NCBI GenBank assembly: GCA_041394885.1
Contig: JAWKHI010000025.1
Coordinates: forward strand, 42,157-106,156
Direction of reading: 5' to 3'
Source: DSOI01 sp041394885
Lineage (GTDB): Bacteria; Acidobacteriota; Terriglobia; Bryobacterales; Bryobacteraceae
Length of the DNA: 64,000 nucleotides
Shown here: in pieces, positions 18,203 to 27,083 of the stretch
Position numbering within the stretch: position 1 is the stretch's first letter
How the letters are laid out: the number at the start of each line of letters is the position of its first letter
Program-made: the position numbers and the translations under genes
Notes under the pieces: generated by a model
What the model was told of the DNA's origin: nothing
What the model saw: the letters and a program-made list of their open reading frames with translations, nothing else
The model's database searches: none

Positions 18203-19210
18203 TCAAGCCCCGATATAGCGCGCGTAAAGTCCCCGCGCCACCGCCGTGTCCTGCGTCCCCTTGATAATCGCTCTCCCATCCGGGAAAACCGTCATCTCGT
18301 AGGCGTCCAGAAAAAACCGCAGCGCGAACTCGTTGTGCCGCACCCGGCCCAACGGCTCCAGTTGCCGGGCCAGCGCACCCAAATCCACCGGACGCGCCCG
18401 CTCGTGGATCTGCACCGCATTGCGCCCGCACAGCGAAATCGGATTTCGGCGCCGCCCGTCCAGCCAAATGAAATCCCGATGCCCGCATGCACGGCACTGT
18501 TCATCGGGCCCCGGTTCCCGCACTTGGCGGATCTCCCCCGTCCACAAATCCATCGTCGTGATCTTCCGCGCCACCGCTTCGGCGTGGCCGGATAAAATCT
18601 GCAACGCCGCCGCCGCCTGTATCGACGCCACCGTCGACGTTACCGGCCCCAGCACCCCCGCCGTCTCGCACGTCGGCTGCGCGCCTGCCGGTGGTTCCGG
18701 ATACACGCACGCCAGGCACGCCGTCTCTCCCGGGATCACCGGCATCACGATCCCGTAGCTCCCCACCGCCGCTCCGTAAATCCACGGGATCCCCGCTGAA
18801 ACCGCGTAGTCGTTGATCAGATACCGCGCCTCGAAGTTGTCGGTCGCGTCCAGAATCAGGCTCACGCCTTCGAAAAGTTCCGCCGCATTGGCCGCTGTCA
18901 GATCCGCCACCACCGGCTCGATCGTGATTGTCGAATTGGCCGCCCGCAAATGCCGCGCCGCCGCGATCGCCTTCGGCATCGATTCCGCCGCGTCCGCCTC
19001 CTCAAACAGCCATTGCCGCTGCAGATTGTTTAACTCTACATAGTCGCGGTCGATCAGCCGGACGACCCCGGCCCCCGCACGCGCCAAAATAGAGGCATGG
19101 ACGGTTCCCAACGCCCCGCACCCGGCAATGGCGACCGTCGCGGTGGCGAGCCGTTGCTGGCCGTCTTCTCCGAACGGTGCGAAGCGGATCTGGCGGGAGT
19201 AGCGGTCCAA
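18203..19210 (-). CDS. ThiF/MoeB/HesA-family E1-like adenylyltransferase
   Basis: A 335-residue enzyme that adenylates the C-terminus of a ubiquitin-like sulfur carrier (ThiS or MoaD type). It shows the nucleotide loop GCGALG at 30-35, the RLIDRDYVELNNLQRQ motif at 51-66 and DATDNFEARYLIND at 121-134. The zinc site is two CxxC pairs, C165/C168 (CLAC) and C239/C242 (CRAC). C181 in PTCETAGVLGP is at the position of the conserved transfer cysteine. A C-terminal extension of about 85 residues is not a rhodanese domain. No thiS, moaD or moaE gene is adjacent, so the partner is unknown. It is divergent from the Omp85 gene with about 21 bases between starts. Confidence 0.85.
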   Translation of the reverse strand: MDRYSRQIRFAPFGEDGQQRLATATVAIAGCGALGTVHASILARAGAGVVRLIDRDYVELNNLQRQWLFEEADAAESMPKAIAAARHLRAANSTITIEPVVADLTAANAAELFEGVSLILDATDNFEARYLINDYAVSAGIPWIYGAAVGSYGIVMPVIPGETACLACVYPEPPAGAQPTCETAGVLGPVTSTVASIQAAAALQILSGHAEAVARKITTMDLWTGEIRQVREPGPDEQCRACGHRDFIWLDGRRRNPISLCGRNAVQIHERARPVDLGALARQLEPLGRVRHNEFALRFFLDAYEMTVFPDGRAIIKGTQDTAVARGLYARYIGA

Positions 19211-19231
19211 CGCTTGTTATTATGGCAAACA

Positions 19232-22219
19232 GTGAGCCGATCGGCCGGTTTTGCGCGACTCCGCTGTTTGGCGCATCGAGCGGCGGTGTGGCTTTGGGTT
19301 ACCCCTTTGTTCCTGTCAGCCGCCGCGGCGCCCCAGGGCTCGCCCGGCGTCGGGCCGGCCAATGCCCCTGGCAACTCCGGCAAACCCATCGTGGAGATCC
19401 GCTTCCTCCCCGAACTCCAGCCTCTTCCCGACGATGAACTCGCCGCCATCCTCCCCATCCATACCGGAGACCCCCTCGATCCCCTGGAAGTCCGCGCCGC
19501 CATCGAACGCCTTCATGAAACTGGCCGGTACAGCCAGGTCGATGTCTACGTCGAAGAGAAGGACCACGGCGTCGCACTGCGGTTTGAAACCAAGGGAACG
19601 TGGTTTATCGGTCGCGTGTCCGTGGATGGCGTCCCGGAGCCGCCCAATCGCGGACAGTTGATCAATGCCACCAAGCTCGAGTTGGGCCGCGAGTTCTTTA
19701 CCGAAGACGTGAGGGACGCCGTCGAACGCCTCCGCGCCAAGCTGGAAGCCAACGGGTTTTTTGAGGCGCGCGTGGACCCGAAGGTGGAATACGATCTCGG
19801 TACCCAGCAGGCCAACATCGAGTTCCGCATTGATCCTGGTCCTCGCGCCATGTTTTCACGGCCCCAAGTCGACGGGCTCGAGCCCGATCAGATCAACCAC
19901 CTCATCAACACCACTCGATGGCGCCGCCTCTGGGGAATCCTCGGATGGCGTCACGTCACCGAATCCCGTGTCCAGAGCGGCCTGGATCGCGCCCGCCGCT
20001 CCTACACCAAACGCGACTATCTGCTCAGCCAGGTGAAACTCGAGTCGATGAACTACAAACATGAATCGGCCCGCGCCCAGCCGGTCCTTGCGGTCGTGCC
20101 CGGTCCCCAAGTGCGTATCCGGACCGAGGGCGCTAAAGTTTCACAGGGCCGCCTCCGCCAACTCATTCCCGTCTACCAGGAGCAATCCCTCGATCGCGAT
20201 CTTTTAATGGAAGGCCAGCGCAACCTCGTCAGCTATTTTCAAGCCCAAGGCTATTTTGAAGCCGACGCCGCCTTCCGCACCCAACAGGAGAGTGACGGCA
20301 CTCAGTCTGTCATCTATTCGATTAGTCCCGGAGAGCGCTACAAGCTGGCACAGCTTACCGTCCGTGGCAACGCCTACTTTCCAGCCGAGACCGTGCGCGA
20401 GCGGTTGAACATGCTGCCCGCCACCCACATCCGCTACCGGTACGGCCGTTTCAGCGAAGCGCTGCTCGCTTCCGATATCGCTTCCATCAAGGACCTCTAC
20501 CAGTCCAACGGATTCCTCGACGTGAAGGTCAATTCGCGCGTGGAGCGCAACTTCCAGGGCAAAGCCGATCAGTTGGCGGTCTGGATCGATATCGAGGAAG
20601 GTCCCCAATGGCTGGTGGGTGCGCGGACGATCGAAGGTGTCGATCCGGAGCGCCTGGACGAAGTCGAACCCCTGATCGGTTCGGTCGAAGACCAGCCCTA
20701 CAGCACTGCTACGCTCGCCACCGATCGCGACAACGTCCTCAACTTCTATTACAATCGCGGCTTCCCCGAGGCCAATTTCGATTGGGAAGCGATCCCGTCG
20801 GTAGAACCCAATCGCATGGATGTCAAACTTCGCGTCACCGAAGGAAGGCAACAGTTCGTTCGGGGACTGCTCGTCGGCGGGCTCGAAACCAGCGATGCCG
20901 AAATGGTGTTTGAACGCATCCGCCTCTCGGCCGGCGACCCTCTTTCTCAGTCCCGCATGGTGGAAAGCCAGCGGCGTCTCTATGACCTCGGTATCTTCGC
21001 CCGCGTCGATATGGCTGTTCAGAATCCCGAGGGCTCCGAAGAGGCGAAGTATCTTCTCTATCAGATTGAAGAAGCTCGCAAGTATTCCGTAAGTTTCGGT
21101 CTCGGCGCGGAAATCGCCCGCATCGGCGGTGGTACTCCCAATTTCGACGCCCCCGCCGGTGAGCCCGGCTTCAGTCCCCGCGTTTCCCTCGGGCTCACGC
21201 GGTCCAACTTGTGGGGCACCGGCCACACCGGTAGCATTCAGGGGCGGTTGTCCAACATTCAACGGCGTGCCCTGGTAACTTATCTCGCGCCCTATTTCAA
21301 GGGAAACGAAAATACTTCGCTTACCATTAGCGGCCTCTATGATCTTGCCCGCGATATCCGTACCTTCGAAGGCCGCCGCCAGGAAGGCTCCCTCCAGATT
21401 TCCCAGCGCCTTTCTCGTGCCAGCACGCTGCAAACACGATTCACCTATCGCCGCACCACCGTCGCCAATCTCGCCATCGATCCGGATCTGATTCCCATCT
21501 ACTCACGCCCGGTTCGCGTTGGCATCGTTTCGAGCACCCTGTTTCAGGACCATCGCGATGATCCCGTCGACTCTCATCGCGGCTACTACAACTCCGTCGA
21601 CTTCGGCCTCGCCTCCAAGGTCTTCGCATCGCAAACCAATTTCTTCCGCCTTCTCGCTCGTAACTCCACCTACCATCGCCTCGGACGGGACCTCGTCTTT
21701 GCCCGTAGCACCATGCTCGGCTGGCTATTCAACACCGCCTCCGGTCTCGGGCCCGATCAGGTCCCGCTCCCGGAACGGTATTTCTCCGGCGGCGCCACCA
21801 CCCATCGCGGCTTCCCCGACAATCAGGCTGGCCCCCGTGACTTACGCACCGGCTTTCCCCTCGGCGGCAGCGGTGTCCTGATGAATAACCTCGAGCTGCG
21901 GTTTCCACTCTATGGCGACAACATCGGCGCCGTACTGTTTCATGACGCCGGTAACGTCTACCGCAGCGTCAGCGATATCAGTCTTCGGGTCCGCCAACGC
22001 GATTTCTCTGACTTTAACTATATGGTCCACGCCGCCGGCATCGGGTTCCGCTACAAGACCCCCGTCGGCCCCGTGCGCGTCGATTTCGGATTCAGCGCCA
22101 ACCCGCCGCGGTTTCAGTTTCAGAAGACGACGGACCTTCCACCGGGAGCCGTCGGTCCTATCGTCACGGATCGCATCAGCCGCTTTCAGTTTCATTTCTC
22201 CCTGGGGCAGACATTCTGA
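19232..22219 (+). CDS. Omp85-family outer-membrane protein with expanded POTRA array (BamA/TamA-like)
   Basis: The product is about 995 residues from the GTG at 19232; that start directly gives a signal peptide (AAVWLWVTPLFLSAAAA). An ATG at 19097 would overlap the divergent ThiF gene by 114 bases and add an arginine-rich leader, so I reject it, though the exact start is uncertain. Repeated POTRA-like units fill roughly the first 600 residues (LPIHTGDPLDPLEVRAAIERL, VRGNAYFPAETVRERL, LLVGGLETSDAEMVFERI), more than the five of E. coli BamA. A 16-strand barrel follows (GLTRSNLWGTGHTGSIQGRL, NNLELRFPLYGDNIGAVLFH) and ends in LGQTF. The SurA-like and tamB genes follow with overlapping codons, so the protein probably works as TamA/BamA in outer-membrane assembly. 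Confidence 0.85.
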   Translation: MSRSAGFARLRCLAHRAAVWLWVTPLFLSAAAAPQGSPGVGPANAPGNSGKPIVEIRFLPELQPLPDDELAAILPIHTGDPLDPLEVRAAIERLHETGRYSQVDVYVEEKDHGVALRFETKGTWFIGRVSVDGVPEPPNRGQLINATKLELGREFFTEDVRDAVERLRAKLEANGFFEARVDPKVEYDLGTQQANIEFRIDPGPRAMFSRPQVDGLEPDQINHLINTTRWRRLWGILGWRHVTESRVQSGLDRARRSYTKRDYLLSQVKLESMNYKHESARAQPVLAVVPGPQVRIRTEGAKVSQGRLRQLIPVYQEQSLDRDLLMEGQRNLVSYFQAQGYFEADAAFRTQQESDGTQSVIYSISPGERYKLAQLTVRGNAYFPAETVRERLNMLPATHIRYRYGRFSEALLASDIASIKDLYQSNGFLDVKVNSRVERNFQGKADQLAVWIDIEEGPQWLVGARTIEGVDPERLDEVEPLIGSVEDQPYSTATLATDRDNVLNFYYNRGFPEANFDWEAIPSVEPNRMDVKLRVTEGRQQFVRGLLVGGLETSDAEMVFERIRLSAGDPLSQSRMVESQRRLYDLGIFARVDMAVQNPEGSEEAKYLLYQIEEARKYSVSFGLGAEIARIGGGTPNFDAPAGEPGFSPRVSLGLTRSNLWGTGHTGSIQGRLSNIQRRALVTYLAPYFKGNENTSLTISGLYDLARDIRTFEGRRQEGSLQISQRLSRASTLQTRFTYRRTTVANLAIDPDLIPIYSRPVRVGIVSSTLFQDHRDDPVDSHRGYYNSVDFGLASKVFASQTNFFRLLARNSTYHRLGRDLVFARSTMLGWLFNTASGLGPDQVPLPERYFSGGATTHRGFPDNQAGPRDLRTGFPLGGSGVLMNNLELRFPLYGDNIGAVLFHDAGNVYRSVSDISLRVRQRDFSDFNYMVHAAGIGFRYKTPVGPVRVDFGFSANPPRFQFQKTTDLPPGAVGPIVTDRISRFQFHFSLGQTF

Positions 22220-22848
22220 TGTATGCACTGGTCCTCATCGCCGCTCTCGCCTCTGGTCTCCTCGACCGCACGGCGGTGATTGTCGATCGCCACGTGATCA
22301 CTCTCAGCGAGGTCGACGAGCAGCTTCGTGTCACCGCGTTCCTGAATCGCACGCCGCTGGACCGCTCGCCCGCGCAACTGCGCCGCACCGCCGAACGCCT
22401 CGTTGAGCAGGTATTGTTGCGGAACGAAATGCAGATCACCGGGTACAAGTCTCCGCTCCCCTCGGAGGCGCTGCCATTGTTGAAGCAACTGCGGACCGGT
22501 CGCCCCGATTTCGCCGCCGATCTCAAAACCTACGGCATTGATGAAGCGGCGCTCGAGCGCATCCTGCTTTGGCAGCTCGCAACCATCCGATTCATCGAAT
22601 TGCGATTTCGCCCCGGCAGCGCCGTCGGCGATAGCGAAGTCGCGCTCCACTACCGCGAAAACTACGTCCCCGAGTGGCAGCGCACGCACCCCGCGGGTGA
22701 GCGAGCCCCCGAACTCGACGATGTGCGCGAACGCATCGAGGCTGAACTTCTCGAGCAAAAAGTCGAACTCGCCCTCGATGCCTGGTTGCGCCAGGCCCGG
22801 GAACAGGCCCGCGTCCGCTTCGTCGAGGAGGCTTTCGGACCGGCATGA
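22219..22848 (+). CDS. SurA N-terminal-like periplasmic chaperone without PPIase domain
   Basis: A 209-residue protein with a short hydrophobic N-terminus (MYALVLIAALASGLL) that probably acts as a signal peptide. The body matches the SurA N-terminal chaperone fold: DRTAVIVDRHVITLSEVDEQ followed by long helices (LRRTAERLVEQVLLRNEMQ) and a C-terminal helix (ELLEQKVELALDAWLRQARE). No parvulin PPIase domain is present. SurA-type proteins carry unfolded outer-membrane proteins to BamA. The start codon overlaps the Omp85 stop by one base and its stop overlaps the tamB start by four, so the three genes are translationally coupled. Confidence 0.78.
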   Translation: MYALVLIAALASGLLDRTAVIVDRHVITLSEVDEQLRVTAFLNRTPLDRSPAQLRRTAERLVEQVLLRNEMQITGYKSPLPSEALPLLKQLRTGRPDFAADLKTYGIDEAALERILLWQLATIRFIELRFRPGSAVGDSEVALHYRENYVPEWQRTHPAGERAPELDDVRERIEAELLEQKVELALDAWLRQAREQARVRFVEEAFGPA

Positions 22849-25800
22849 AACGGAAGCTCATTATCCTGTTCGCGGCTCTGGTCCTGCTGCTGCTCGGCGG
22901 CGGCGCCGCGCTCCTCCTCACGCTCCGCAGCGCCTGGTTTGAGAAGAAAGTTCACGCTCGCATCGTGGCCGAGGTCGAAAAAGCCACCGGAGCCCGTGTC
23001 GAACTCGATAGCTTCTCCTACGCTTGGCGGCCCATGCACGCCGAACTCCGCAACCTCACCCTCCACGGATCCGAGTCGCCTGCTGAGCCTCCGCTGTTTC
23101 GCGCCGAAAGGATCGCACTCGGCCTCAGGATCGTCTCGCTGTGGGCCAAGAAAGTCGACCTCGAACTGATCGAGGTCGATCGTCCCGCCATCTACTACAA
23201 CGGCAGCAATGCCCCCAAGCCCAAGCTCCGGCGGCAGCCCGGCTCGGACCCGCTCGAGCAATTCCTCGCCCTCGCCGTGAATCGATACCGCATCACGGAC
23301 GGCGCATTTCAATACCTGGACCGTAAGGTGCCCGTCGATATCGAAGGCCGCGACCTCGATGTCACCATGTCCTACGATCACGCGGGCCAAGCCTACTTGG
23401 GTGACTTCGCGGCGAAGTCGTTACGCATCGGCGCGCCGCTCAAATCCCCGCTCGACTTCGATCCGAAGTTCGCGTTTCGCTTCGATAAAGACGCCTTCCG
23501 TTTCCACGACGCACGGCTCGATACCGCGTCGTCGAAAATCACCGCCGAGGGCATGTGGAGCGCCGGAAGCGGTATCACTGGAACCTATACCGCCAACGTC
23601 TCCATCGCCGAGTTCGTGCCCGTCTTCCGCCTCCCGGTGGAGCGGCGCGGCAACGCCAAACTCGAGGGCGGCTTCACCATCCGCTCCGCGCAAGACTGGA
23701 CCAGTCGCGGATCGCTACACGCCGAAGGCCTCGAATATAAAGGCGTCACGCCCATCGCCGTCGTCGGACGCTACGAAAAGACCGGCGGCAAAGTCGTCCT
23801 CCCCTCCCTCGAAGGCCGCGCCCTGGGCGGCGTCTTCCAGGGAACGGCCGAGTTGCGCGAATGGAAATTCTACTCCGCCCGCGGCGAAGCGAAAGGCTTC
23901 CCCGTCAACCGTCTGATGGAGCTGGCGAAACAGGATCGCGGCAAGTGGGCCGCCGTCGTCAACGGCCCTGTCGAAGTCCGCGGCCCCGAGTTCGAGATGA
24001 CCGCCCGCGTCACCCTGGCCGCCGCGCCTGATACCGAAGCCGGAACGCCGCTCACCGGCGAGGTCGGCGTCACCTATCGCCAGGCCGATGGCTTCATCGG
24101 CTTCGAGCAATCGCACATCGAACTGCCTGCCACAACCGCGCACTTCCGCGGATCCATCGATCAGGGCGTGGAGGTGGGCGCCGTGTCCCGTGATCTGCGT
24201 GAGATTGCCCCCGCGCTCCGTATCGCCGCCATGCCCGCCACCCTCGGACGCGGCCAGGCCCGGTTCACCGGATTCTGGTACGGCGGCTTCTCGCAGCCCC
24301 GCTTTAAAGGCCATCTCGACATGGACGCCTTCACTGTGGAGGGGCGCAACTTTGATCGCCTGTCCGCCGATGTCGAAGCCAACGGCGAAAAAGTCACCGG
24401 AACCAATGTCACCGTCGCCATGGGTGCCATCGAAGCCGGCGGCTACGGAAGTGCCGGGCTCACCAGTTGGCGGCTCGCCGATTCCAGCCCTCTCAGCGCG
24501 AAGCTCACGTTGAAGGAAGCCGCCATCCAGGCGCTCCTCGCCGAAGCCAAACTCGACTGGCCTTTACAGGGCCGCGCCGAAGCGCAGGTGGATCTCGGCG
24601 GTACCTACGCAGCCCCTCGTGTGCTCGGACGCGCCACCGCCACCGGCGTCGAAGCAGCAGGAGAAAAGTTTAAATCGATGGAGGCGGACTTTCGTGTCAA
24701 CGAAAGCAGAATCGAGGTCGTCAATGGTCTCGCCCGCAAGGGCGCCGGCGTCGTCGAATTCTCAGGAACCAAGGAAGGGGACGACCTGAGCGCCGAGGTC
24801 CGCGTCCGCAACACCAGGCTGCGCGAATGGGATTGGGTCGCTTCCCGCCAGTCCCAACTCGACGGTGCCGTCAGCGGCAAAGGCGTCCTCGCCGGCCGCA
24901 TCGTGCGCGGCGCCCTCCAAGCCACGCAGGTCGATGGAAACCTGGAAGTCAAGGAGATGACCGTCAATGAACGCCCCATCGGCGAGTTGGCCGCTTCCGC
25001 CAAAACTACGGGTCGCCTGGTCAACGCCGAGATCAGCGGTCGCGTCCGGGACTCCGAAGTCAGCGGCGTCGCCGAATGGAATCTCTCCGGCTCCACCTAC
25101 GGGCTCGGACAGTTGCGCTTTCCCCGCATGACCTTCGCCGCCCTCCATGACCTCGGCCTGTTTGGCGATCCCGAGCGCCCCCTTCCCCTGCGCGGCAGCT
25201 TCGACGCCGAGGTCGGCTTCTCCGGTCCGGTCACCCGCCCCGATCAGTGGACCGGCCTCGCCAAAGTCACCCGTCTCGAGGTCGAGCCCAACCGCGACGT
25301 CGCTCCCAACGGCCAGCGCCTGATTCTCCGCAATCGCGAAGCGCTGATGGTCCACCTGGACGGCGCTGGAGCCAACCTCCAGTCCGTGCGCCTGGTCACC
25401 GAGGGTACCGATCTCGAAGCCACCGGCACCGTCGCCTGGCGCGCCCGTAGCCCCTGGAATCTCCGTCTGCGCGGCAAGTTGAACCTGCCCGCGCTCAGCA
25501 CCTTCGAGCCGGACCTTGTCGCCACCGGCGTCTCCACACTCGACGCCACCATCCGCGGATCTCTCCAGCAGCCCAACGTTACCGGGCGCATGGAACTCAA
25601 CGATGCGTCCATCTATCTTCGCAATGTGCCCAATGGGCTCGAGAAACTCACCGGCGCTGTCGTGTTTGACCGTACCCGCGCCAATATTGAGAAACTCACC
25701 GCCCAAACCGGCGGCGGCGACCTCCGTCTCTCCGGGTTCGTCGACTTCGGCGGATCCCAACTGCTCTACCGCCTCCAGGCCGCGGCCGATCGCGTCCGCG

Positions 25801-26744
25801 TCCGCTATCCGGAAGCCGTCAGCACCACCTTCAACGCCAACATGAGCCTCACCGGCACCGCCTCCCGCAGCCTCCTCGCGGGCGAGGTGACCGTCGGTAA
25901 GATGGGCATCACACCGCGCACCGATATCGGCAGCCTCCTCGCCGAAGCCGGACGCTCCTCGGTCGGGTCGGTCGCCCCGAATGACTTTCTCCGCAACATG
26001 CAAATTGACCTCAAGCTGGTCACCTCCCCAGACGCCGAACTCCAGACCTCCCTCGCCCGCGACATTCAGCCCGAAGCCAACTTCCGCGTCCGCGGCACCG
26101 GCGTCCGTCCCGTCCTGCTCGGCAACGTCGCCGTCACCCAGGGCGAGATCCAGTTCTTCGGAAATCAGTACACCATCATCCGCGGCGATGTCTCCTTCGC
26201 CAATCCCGTCAAGAACGAACCCGTCCTCGATATGGACCTCGAGACGCGCGTCCGCGGCATCGTGGTCACCATCAATTTCTCAGGACCCGTCAACAAACTC
26301 GGCGTCTCCTACCGGTCGGACCCGCCTCTGCAACCGGCCGAAATCGTCGCGCTCCTCGCCGTCGGCCGCACTCCCGGTTCCGGCATCACACCCAACCTGC
26401 CCAGCCAGCAGAACCAGCTCTTCACCCAGCCCGGCAACAATTCCCTCCTCGGCCAAGCCATCACCGCGCCCTTCAGCGGCAGTCTCCAACGCCTGTTCGG
26501 GGTAAGCCGGCTCAAAATCGATCCCGACCTCACCGGCGTCACCAACACTCCTCAGGCCCGCCTCACCATTGAGCAGCAGCTTTCGCGCGACATCACCGTC
26601 ACCTACATCACCAATCTCAATCGCACCCAGCAGCAAATCGTACGCCTCCAATGGGACTTCTCACGCGAGTTCTCCGTCCTCGCCGTGCGCGATGAGAATG
26701 GCATCTTCGGCGTCGACTTCTTCTGGAGGAAGCGGTTCAAATGA
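22845..26744 (+). CDS. tamB: TamB/AsmA-like translocation and lipid-transport protein (DUF490)
   Basis: A 1299-residue TamB-family protein. An N-terminal membrane anchor (about 5-28, LIILFAALVLLLLGGGAALL) is followed by an AsmA-like start and a very long run of alternating beta-strands. These proteins form a hydrophobic groove that spans the periplasm and moves phospholipids or helps insert outer-membrane proteins. The C-terminal DUF490 region is clear from about residue 1080 (VTQGEIQFFGNQYTIIRGDV, SYRSDPPLQPAEIVALLAVG) and ends GIFGVDFFWRKRFK. The size is close to E. coli TamB (1259). Direct coupling to Omp85 and the SurA-like gene supports a TAM-like assembly. Confidence 0.9.
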   Translation: MKRKLIILFAALVLLLLGGGAALLLTLRSAWFEKKVHARIVAEVEKATGARVELDSFSYAWRPMHAELRNLTLHGSESPAEPPLFRAERIALGLRIVSLWAKKVDLELIEVDRPAIYYNGSNAPKPKLRRQPGSDPLEQFLALAVNRYRITDGAFQYLDRKVPVDIEGRDLDVTMSYDHAGQAYLGDFAAKSLRIGAPLKSPLDFDPKFAFRFDKDAFRFHDARLDTASSKITAEGMWSAGSGITGTYTANVSIAEFVPVFRLPVERRGNAKLEGGFTIRSAQDWTSRGSLHAEGLEYKGVTPIAVVGRYEKTGGKVVLPSLEGRALGGVFQGTAELREWKFYSARGEAKGFPVNRLMELAKQDRGKWAAVVNGPVEVRGPEFEMTARVTLAAAPDTEAGTPLTGEVGVTYRQADGFIGFEQSHIELPATTAHFRGSIDQGVEVGAVSRDLREIAPALRIAAMPATLGRGQARFTGFWYGGFSQPRFKGHLDMDAFTVEGRNFDRLSADVEANGEKVTGTNVTVAMGAIEAGGYGSAGLTSWRLADSSPLSAKLTLKEAAIQALLAEAKLDWPLQGRAEAQVDLGGTYAAPRVLGRATATGVEAAGEKFKSMEADFRVNESRIEVVNGLARKGAGVVEFSGTKEGDDLSAEVRVRNTRLREWDWVASRQSQLDGAVSGKGVLAGRIVRGALQATQVDGNLEVKEMTVNERPIGELAASAKTTGRLVNAEISGRVRDSEVSGVAEWNLSGSTYGLGQLRFPRMTFAALHDLGLFGDPERPLPLRGSFDAEVGFSGPVTRPDQWTGLAKVTRLEVEPNRDVAPNGQRLILRNREALMVHLDGAGANLQSVRLVTEGTDLEATGTVAWRARSPWNLRLRGKLNLPALSTFEPDLVATGVSTLDATIRGSLQQPNVTGRMELNDASIYLRNVPNGLEKLTGAVVFDRTRANIEKLTAQTGGGDLRLSGFVDFGGSQLLYRLQAAADRVRVRYPEAVSTTFNANMSLTGTASRSLLAGEVTVGKMGITPRTDIGSLLAEAGRSSVGSVAPNDFLRNMQIDLKLVTSPDAELQTSLARDIQPEANFRVRGTGVRPVLLGNVAVTQGEIQFFGNQYTIIRGDVSFANPVKNEPVLDMDLETRVRGIVVTINFSGPVNKLGVSYRSDPPLQPAEIVALLAVGRTPGSGITPNLPSQQNQLFTQPGNNSLLGQAITAPFSGSLQRLFGVSRLKIDPDLTGVTNTPQARLTIEQQLSRDITVTYITNLNRTQQQIVRLQWDFSREFSVLAVRDENGIFGVDFFWRKRFK

Positions 26745-26755
26745 GGAATCCCTAA

Positions 26756-27052
26756 ATGAAGCTCCGCGCCGCTCAGGACCGCCTCAAGATCGAGCACAGC
26801 ATCATCGGCGGGCTGCGCCCCGTCCTCGAACGCCTCCTCCGGGACAACCCCGCCATCCGCAGCATCGTGCCCGGTGTCATTCGCCGCGTGCGCGACGCCA
26901 AGGGGGCCGTCAAGCTCCACGTCACCGTGCCCACCTCCAACGGTTGGAAGGGCATCGCCCTTGCCGCCGGTGCCCGCCAGGAATTGTTCATCAGCACCGC
27001 GCTCTCCAAGGAAGACCTCGAGAAAGCCATGCTCCGCGCGCTCGATGCCTGA
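26756..27052 (+). CDS. DUF2103 protein (putative metal-binding)
   Basis: A 98-residue basic protein. The pattern KIEHSIIGGLRPVLERL, then IRSIVPGVIRRVRDAKGAVK, then VTVPTSNGWKGIALAAGARQ and QELFIST fits the DUF2103 family known mainly from cyanobacteria and archaea and described as predicted metal-binding. No biochemical function is established. It starts 11 bases after tamB and comEC follows 31 bases later, so it is probably in the same transcript. The assignment is from memory of the family pattern. Confidence 0.6.
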   Translation: MKLRAAQDRLKIEHSIIGGLRPVLERLLRDNPAIRSIVPGVIRRVRDAKGAVKLHVTVPTSNGWKGIALAAGARQELFISTALSKEDLEKAMLRALDA

Positions 27053-27083
27053 GATTCCCGCCCCCCTCCTGCCACTTTCTTGA

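Noticed and set aside
19097..19231. ATG start of the Omp85 gene at 19097.
   Set aside because: It would overlap the divergent ThiF gene and put an arginine-rich leader before the signal peptide.
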